Shown here piece by piece: positions 59,329 to 64,000 of a stretch of 64,000 nucleotides of DNA. Under the pieces are notes generated by a model that worked only from the letters and a program-made list of their open reading frames with translations, had not been told where the DNA came from and did no database searches. The translations under genes were made by a program, and so were the position numbers. Each line of letters opens with the position of its first letter. The stretch's first letter is position 1. Source of the DNA: an uncultured Campylobacter sp. (GTDB lineage Bacteria > Campylobacterota > Campylobacteria > Campylobacterales > Campylobacteraceae); assembly GCF_905373215.1 (NCBI RefSeq), contig NZ_CAJPRT010000004.1, forward strand, positions 77,019-141,018, read 5' to 3'.

Positions 59329-60090
59329 ATGGACGATAAACTGATCTTAGGCGGCAGGGAGTTTAGCTCGCGCCTGATAATGGGCTCTGGGAAGTTCGAT
59401 CACGCGATGATCGACGCCTGCGTGCGGCATGCGGGTTGTGAGATCGTAACGCTCGCGCTGCGCCGCGTGAACGAAAGCAAGAGCCGCAATATCTTGGATT
59501 TCATCCCCCGCGGCGTCACGCTGCTGCCAAACACCAGCGGCGCGCGAAATGCCGCCGAGGCGCTGCGGATCGCACGGCTCGCGCGCGAGCTTGGCTGCGG
59601 CGACTTCGTAAAGATCGAGATCATAGGCGATAGCAAATACCTTCTACCCGACAACGCCGAGGCGATCAAGGCCTGCGAGGCCCTAGCGCGCGAGGGTTTC
59701 GTGCCGCTTGCCTACATGCACGCCGATCTGTGCGTCGCGCGCGATCTGGTAAGCGCAGGGGCCGCCGCCGTGATGCCTCTAGCCGCACCAATCGGCTCTA
59801 ATCGCGGGCTGATGATGCGCGGGATGATCGAAATTTTACTAGACGAAATCGACGTGCCGATCATCGTAGATGCGGGGCTCGGCGCGCCTAGCGAGGCTTG
59901 CGAGGCGATGCAGATGGGCTGCGCTGCGGTGATGGTAAATACGGCGATCGCCACGAGCGGGGATCTGGCGCTGATGGCGCGGGCGTTTGCGCTCGGCGTG
60001 CAGGCGGGGCGCGATGCCTATCTGGCGGGGCTCGGCGCCGTTTGCAAAACAGCTTGCGCAAGCTCGCCGCTAACTGGATTTTTACGCTAG
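59329..60090 (+). CDS. thiG: Thiazole synthase ThiG
   Basis: A 253-residue TIM-barrel enzyme that assembles the thiamine thiazole from dehydroglycine, DXP and ThiS-thiocarboxylate. Visible are FSSRLIMGSGKF, LLPNTSGARNAAEALRIARLARE, the catalytic-Lys strand VKIEIIGD, PLAAPIGSNRG and the phosphate-binding IIVDAGLGAPSEA. Length is normal. ThiH, its dehydroglycine supplier, is 1.2 kb downstream beyond an opposite-strand gene. Confidence 0.96.
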   Translation: MDDKLILGGREFSSRLIMGSGKFDHAMIDACVRHAGCEIVTLALRRVNESKSRNILDFIPRGVTLLPNTSGARNAAEALRIARLARELGCGDFVKIEIIGDSKYLLPDNAEAIKACEALAREGFVPLAYMHADLCVARDLVSAGAAAVMPLAAPIGSNRGLMMRGMIEILLDEIDVPIIVDAGLGAPSEACEAMQMGCAAVMVNTAIATSGDLALMARAFALGVQAGRDAYLAGLGAVCKTACASSPLTGFLR

Positions 60091-60443
60091 CGGTTAAATT
60101 TAAGCGCGCTTGGTTGTGCGAGCCGTGTTTTTTGTGCCGAATTTGCATTTCTTGAGCTATAAATACATATCGCGCAAGCTCAGCGTGACAGCCGATAGAC
60201 ACGACGTGAAATTTTAAAATTTTACGTCGTGGAAATTTGCGCCATGTGAGTTAAATCCCAGCGCGTATTGTTAAGCTCTATGCCAAACGACATAAATCCC
60301 TCATTTCGCTAGGCATCTTAAAGTGTAGTGGCGAAAAGTATAATTTGGCAGCGGTGTAGCGCGCAGCAGGCTCGGCGATCAAATTTTAAAATTTAATCGG
60401 GCTGAAAGCAGCCCGATCGAGAGAAACCCGATTGATCGGCGGG
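60091..60443. other. Intergenic between convergent thiG and the Sel1 gene
   Basis: 350 bases with AAATTT words and a terminator hairpin near its right end. No gene. Confidence 0.5.
60396..60417 (-). terminator. Terminator hairpin of the Sel1-repeat gene
   Basis: ATCGGGCT (60396-60403) and AGCCCGAT (60410-60417) with a 6-base loop, followed on the minus strand by TAAATTTT. The AGCCC arm can also pair with GGGCT at 60441-60445, so two exclusive structures are possible. Confidence 0.65.
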
Positions 60444-61061
60444 CTATTTTAGTATGTCGTATTTATCGCAGTATTCTCGTAAAGAGTCTTTATCGTAGCC
60501 GAATAACCCTGGGTGTTTTTTGCCCATTTCGCAGGCCTTTTGATAGTATTGTGTCGCCCTTGCTCTGTCGCCACCTGCTTCAAGAACTGAAGCAAAATTC
60601 CCGCACGCCATCCAACTTCCCGCATCGCAGGCTCTTCTGGCATATCCCATAGCCCGCGTCATATCCATTTTAACCCCTTTACCATTTGCATACATATAAC
60701 CTAAATTGTTGCAGCCGTCTGCATATCCGCCGTCGCAAGCTTTATCGAATAGTTCGACAGCCTTTTTATAATCTTTTTTCACCCCTTTGCCACCATGATA
60801 CATTGCTCCCAAATCCGAGCAAGCTACATAATCGTTTCCGTCGCAAGCCTTTTTAAAGTAGTAAAGTGCTTTTTTATAATCCCTATCGGATGCGTTTCCC
60901 CCGAACAAGGTCGGATTTTTATAAAGAGCGCCGGCGTAACTGCAAGCCTCAAAATCACCTGCTTCGCAATTTTGCTCAAATTGTTTAACTTGCTCTTTGC
61001 TAAAAGTTATGCCAAAAGCCAAAGAGCCCAACAGGGCTAAACCTAAGATGATTTTTTTCAT
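60444..61061 (-). CDS. Secreted Sel1-repeat, Hcp-like cysteine-rich protein
   Basis: A 205-residue protein with a signal peptide (MKKIILGLALLGSLAFG). Five or so Sel1-like ~36-residue helical repeats follow, each with a C-x7-C pair (CEAGDFEAC, CDGNDYVAC, CDGGYADGC, CDAGSWMAC), the disulfide pattern of Helicobacter cysteine-rich proteins (HcpA type). GKGVKKDYKKAVELF is a typical repeat core. Hcp proteins are periplasmic or secreted and sometimes called beta-lactamase-like; the role here is unknown. It sits on the opposite strand within the thi gene group. Confidence 0.9.
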   Translation of the reverse strand: MKKIILGLALLGSLAFGITFSKEQVKQFEQNCEAGDFEACSYAGALYKNPTLFGGNASDRDYKKALYYFKKACDGNDYVACSDLGAMYHGGKGVKKDYKKAVELFDKACDGGYADGCNNLGYMYANGKGVKMDMTRAMGYARRACDAGSWMACGNFASVLEAGGDRARATQYYQKACEMGKKHPGLFGYDKDSLREYCDKYDILK

Positions 61062-61085
61062 TACTTCTCCTTAAAATTTTACAAA

Positions 61086-61091
61086 AGTATA
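61086..61091 (-). promoter_or_regulatory. -10 promoter of the Sel1-repeat gene
   Basis: TATACT on the minus strand, 25 bases before the start; AAGGAGAAGTA is the ribosome site. Confidence 0.5.
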
Positions 61092-61280
61092 TTCTTTCAT
61101 CTTTTAATAATCACTAAAATTTAAAATGCGAACGGGGCGCTCCGTTTTAAAATTTTTTACCGAAATCCTGCTAAAATGCGCTTCTAAACCAAACGAAAAT
61201 AAACTTTGCGGCGCGTAAATTTGCACGCGCAAGCGTGCCGAGTAGAATTTAAATGAAAATTTAAAAGGAAAATTTTAAAG

Positions 61281-62414
61281 ATGATGGGAACCGGCTATCT
61301 AGCGGGCATGGAGGATATCGGAAGCGAGATGATGGAGCACACGCTTGCTCTGCGCGAGGATTTTTGCGAGGAGGCGAGCGAGGCTGACGTGCAAAGGGCA
61401 ATCGGCGCGAAAAACAGAAGTCTACGCGATTTTGCCGCGCTACTAAGCGTGCAAGCTGGCGAGCATTTGGAGCAGATCGCGCAAGCTGCGGCGCGCGAAA
61501 AGGCGGCGCATTTCGGTAGCAACATCGCCGTTTTTACGCCGATTTACATCTCCAATTACTGCGATAATCTGTGCGTTTACTGTGGCTTTAACTGCAAAAA
61601 CAAAATCGCGCGCGCTAGGCTCGATGAGGCGCAGCTAAAGGCGGAGTTTGAGGCAATCGCGGCGAGCGGGCTGGAGGAAATTTTAATCCTCACGGGCGAG
61701 AGCGAGAAAAACAGCCCCGTGCGCTACATCGGGCGCGCCTGCGAGCTCGCGCGGAAGTATTTTAAAGTAATCGGCGTCGAAATTTATCCGTTAAACTCCG
61801 CCGATTACGCCTATCTGCACGCTTGCGGCGTCGATTTCGTCACCGTTTTTCAAGAAACCTACGACCCCGCGCGCTACGCGCAGCTGCATCTTGCGGGCAA
61901 CAAGCGCGTTTTTACGTATCGCTTCGCAGCTCAAGAGCGCGCGATTAGAGGCGGTATGCGCGGCGTGGGCTTTGCGGCGCTTTTGGGGCTTGGGGACTTC
62001 CGCCGCGATGCCTTTGCGACGGGCGTGCACGCATGGCTGCTTCAGCGCAAGTACCCGCGCGCGGAGATCTCCTTTTCGGTGCCGCGCCTGCGCCCGATCA
62101 TCAACAACGACAAAATAAACCCGAAAGACGTCGGCGAGCGCGAGCTGCTGCAAGTGATGTGCGCGTATCGACTGCTGCTGCCAAGTGCGCAGATCACGAT
62201 CTCCACGCGCGAGAGGGCGGGCTTCCGCGACAACGCGATCAGGATCGCGGCAAGTAAAATTTCAGCAGGCGTGAGCGTAGGTATCGGCGGGCACAGCGAG
62301 CAGAGGGGCGACGAGCAGTTCGAGATCAGCGACGCGCGCAGCGTAAGCGAGGTCTGCGAGGCGATCCGCGGCGGCGGGCTGCAGCCGCTGATGAGCGAGT
62401 ATATCTATGTGTGA
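61281..62414 (+). CDS. thiH: 2-iminoacetate synthase ThiH
   Basis: A 377-residue radical SAM enzyme that cleaves tyrosine to dehydroglycine for ThiG. The cluster motif is NYCDNLCVYCGF (C-x3-C-x2-C). ILILTGESEKNSPVRYI, TVFQETYDP and RLRPI follow as in the family, and the C-terminus has GIGGHSEQRGDEQFEI. ATG 61281 follows AAAAGGAAAATTTTAAAG. It overlaps the next open frame by 8 bases. Confidence 0.95.
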   Translation: MMGTGYLAGMEDIGSEMMEHTLALREDFCEEASEADVQRAIGAKNRSLRDFAALLSVQAGEHLEQIAQAAAREKAAHFGSNIAVFTPIYISNYCDNLCVYCGFNCKNKIARARLDEAQLKAEFEAIAASGLEEILILTGESEKNSPVRYIGRACELARKYFKVIGVEIYPLNSADYAYLHACGVDFVTVFQETYDPARYAQLHLAGNKRVFTYRFAAQERAIRGGMRGVGFAALLGLGDFRRDAFATGVHAWLLQRKYPRAEISFSVPRLRPIINNDKINPKDVGERELLQVMCAYRLLLPSAQITISTRERAGFRDNAIRIAASKISAGVSVGIGGHSEQRGDEQFEISDARSVSEVCEAIRGGGLQPLMSEYIYV

Positions 62415-63015
62415 GGCGCGAAATTTTACCGTGTGCGTGGATGAAATTTATGGCGTTAGACGCGAGATTTACAGCGTCAGGCTCGAGGGCGGATTTCGCG
62501 CTACTCGGTGCAGAAATAAAATTTGTAGCGTAAAATACGGCGCGGAATTTTGCATTGCCGCACACGGAGATAAAATTTATGGCGCTATGGCAGATGATAA
62601 AATTTTCGATGTCGTGTCAGCTGGCGCGGGAAATTTTGAGCTACAAAATACGCGTGTAAATTTAAGACCTAGGAACACATACGCGGATTTAAAATTTAAA
62701 GGCAGCGCAAATTCCAAGCCTGCAGGCGGCATAAATTTTAAATTTAAAAACGGCGCGAGCTTCAGATTCTTATGCGACGGCAACGCAAAGCCGCTAAAAT
62801 CGAATAACTGGGCGAACGCTTTGAGCCTTAGCGCTGCGGCGGAAATTTCAGCCCTTGTTAAGGCGGGCGAAATTTTGAAATATGACGTGACGGCGGGGAT
62901 TTCGGCGCTCGCCCTAGCAAGTAAAATTTTAATTCCTAGCATCGCAGGCGAAATTTTAAATTTGAGTGCGGCGTCACGCACGGATGTTGAGTTTAAAGGA
63001 GCGGGCGGATGCTAG
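62407..63015 (+). CDS. Uncertain open frame bridging thiH and thiE
   Basis: A 202-codon frame that overlaps the end of thiH by 8 bases and the start of thiE by 7, so it fills the gap exactly. The product has no known domain. Its first half has many short 'EIY', 'KIY' and 'KIC' words, and its second half is Ala/Ser/Lys-rich; both derive from GAAATTT/AAAATTT words. The overlaps favour translation; the composition favours expanded spacer DNA that happens to be open. No ribosome site was seen before its ATG. Confidence 0.35.
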   Translation: MCEARNFTVCVDEIYGVRREIYSVRLEGGFRATRCRNKICSVKYGAEFCIAAHGDKIYGAMADDKIFDVVSAGAGNFELQNTRVNLRPRNTYADLKFKGSANSKPAGGINFKFKNGASFRFLCDGNAKPLKSNNWANALSLSAAAEISALVKAGEILKYDVTAGISALALASKILIPSIAGEILNLSAASRTDVEFKGAGGC

Positions 63016-64000
63016 ATTTGGAGCTTGCTTCGCGCATTACGATCATCACAAATCGCGCACTCTGTGGCGGTGAGGCGGCGCTGCTCGCGCGCATAGCGGA
63101 TTTTGCCGCGGAAGGCGTAGGCGAGATCGTCGTGCGCGAAAAGGATTTAGACGAAGTGGCCTATGCGGCGCTGTTTGGTAAAATTTTACGCGCCTGCGAG
63201 AGTGGGTTTTGCGCGGATACAGCCCGCGCGGACGGGATTATCGCAAATGAAGCTCGTGCCGCTAAATTTAGCGAAACCCAAGCTTTCGCGAGTGAATTAG
63301 ACGCGAGCGCAGCCTGCGCGGGTAAAATTTCACTCTACGAGCGCGACGAGGACGAAGTTTCGCCAAAAAAACTCCATTTGGGCGGCGGCAAGAGCGAGCT
63401 TTGCGCGGATACGGCCCGTAGGCACGGTGCCGCTACAGATGAGATACGGTCTAAAAATTCCGCTCGTGTTTTAGATGAAATTTTGTCTGAAAATTTTACC
63501 GGCGCTGCAAACTGCGCGAATGATAGCGCACCGGGTGAAATTTCGCTTCGCGGCGCTGCAAGCGAAACAAAACTCGTGACAGAAGGCGTACGGGGCGCAG
63601 AAAATGCGGAAAGTATGCAGGGTGTGCAAAGTACAGAAAACGAGAATGATGTGCATAGTGCAAAAAATGCGGAGAGCTCGCGGAGCGCGCAGTACACGGA
63701 AAGCTCGGAAAGTATAGAGGGCGTAGAAAATTCACAGAGCGTGAAAGAGGCGGAAAACTCGCAGAGCGCGAAGGGCGCGCAGAGCGCAGAGAGTGCAAGG
63801 CGCCTGCCCGCGATCTTTGTGCATAATTTTGCAGATTTTGCGCTGCAGGCGGGCGAGAGAAATTTATGGCTGCCGCTCGGGGTTTTGCGGAGCTTTAGTG
63901 CGGCGCGAGGGGCAGAGTTTTTGCGCGCAAATTTCAAAAAACTGATCGCTTCCTGCCACAGCGAGGCGGAGGCGCGCGAGGCGCTGGAGCTGGGCGCGAG
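63009..64000 (+). CDS. thiE: Thiamine-phosphate synthase ThiE with a ~200-residue insertion (3' truncated by window)
   Basis: ThiE joins HMP-PP and thiazole phosphate to thiamine phosphate. From ATG 63009 the protein starts like ThiE: ITIITNRALC, then AAEGVGEIVVREKDLDE up to about residue 63. It resumes at about 264 with PAIFVHNFADFALQAG, LWLPLGVLRSF and LIASCHSEAEAREALELGA, the strand pair before the active site. Between them lie ~200 Ala/Glu/Ser/Asn-rich residues with degenerate repeats such as AENAES and QSAKGAQSAES. The frame stays open throughout and to the window end. Normal ThiE is ~200 residues in total. The activity is plausible if the insert is a surface loop. Confidence 0.8.
   Translation, partial: MLDLELASRITIITNRALCGGEAALLARIADFAAEGVGEIVVREKDLDEVAYAALFGKILRACESGFCADTARADGIIANEARAAKFSETQAFASELDASAACAGKISLYERDEDEVSPKKLHLGGGKSELCADTARRHGAATDEIRSKNSARVLDEILSENFTGAANCANDSAPGEISLRGAASETKLVTEGVRGAENAESMQGVQSTENENDVHSAKNAESSRSAQYTESSESIEGVENSQSVKEAENSQSAKGAQSAESARRLPAIFVHNFADFALQAGERNLWLPLGVLRSFSAARGAEFLRANFKKLIASCHSEAEAREALELGA
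63589..63805 (+). repeat. Degenerate short repeats inside thiE
   Basis: Words such as GCGGAAAG(C/T), GAAAA(T/C)(T/G)C and CAGAGCGC(G/A) recur every 12-30 bases, encoding Glu-Asn/Ser-Ala runs. Triplet phase is kept throughout, so the reading frame survives. Confidence 0.55.

Noticed and set aside
1..64000. CRISPR arrays, IS elements, prophage or integrase genes
   Set aside because: No regular 25-40 bp repeats with unique spacers and no transposase or integrase motif was seen on either strand.

Overview
The window looks like chromosomal DNA of a Campylobacter from the relatively GC-rich oral/anaerobic part of the genus (gracilis/rectus/showae-like). The genus call rests on proteins I recognise and on gene orders I recall from C. 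jejuni. These are plsY-folB-cosR-fdxB-ppx; uvrB followed by three small genes; and pgpA / ATP-sulfurylase-like / HP1021-like regulator / ispDF / mrp / dapD. The species is not determined. Non-coding DNA is saturated with AAATTT/AAAATTTT words, and the clearest promoters have a TATAAT-type -10 with little -35.

Layout. 0-6 kb: end of a probable HerA-like ATPase gene, plsY, folB, the CosR-type regulator with a histidine kinase directly downstream, a ferredoxin and a Ppx/GppA phosphatase. 6.5-8.4 kb (minus): a DUF59 / polytopic membrane protein / DUF2249-like operon. 8.5-11.3 kb: polA. 12-16 kb (minus): an amino-acid ABC importer with two paralogous binding proteins and a trans-sulfuration PLP enzyme. 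16.8-18.3 kb: a Tat-exported flavocytochrome c-type flavoprotein. 18.6-21.9 kb (minus): an operon with a NifB-like radical SAM protein, a NapH-like membrane ferredoxin and a Tat-exported binding protein, preceded by the fused remains of a BadF/HgdC-type ATPase gene and an HgdB/double-cubane-type gene. 22-24 kb: two tandem EamA transporters. 24.6-32.3 kb: der, an extended shikimate kinase, trpS, an ACT/UPF0210 pair and small hypotheticals. 33-36 kb: uvrB and three small genes. 36.7-46 kb: hydrolase, pgpA, an expanded ATP-sulfurylase-like gene, an HP1021-like atypical regulator, ispDF, thiC, mrp. 46.8-51.9 kb: accessory DNA between mrp and dapD, including a ~1,280-residue protein split over three reading frames. 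52-57 kb: dapD, a manganese-type CDF exporter, an ABC-F protein. 57-64 kb: thiS, thiF, thiG, thiH, thiE, interrupted by an opposite-strand Sel1/Hcp-like gene.

The most unusual items are: (1) a NifB-like protein with its full visible set of cluster ligands in an operon with no nitrogenase gene in view, next to a collapsed HgdC/HgdB locus; (2) the three-frame accessory protein, whose second break is a T6 run before a UGA; (3) in-frame low-complexity expansions inside otherwise conserved enzymes (ThiE, the sulfurylase-like protein, IspDF, PolA), with small tandem repeats as the visible mechanism in one of them. No rRNA, tRNA, CRISPR array, IS element or prophage was recognised. All functional calls come from reading motifs and recalled families; no database search was run.
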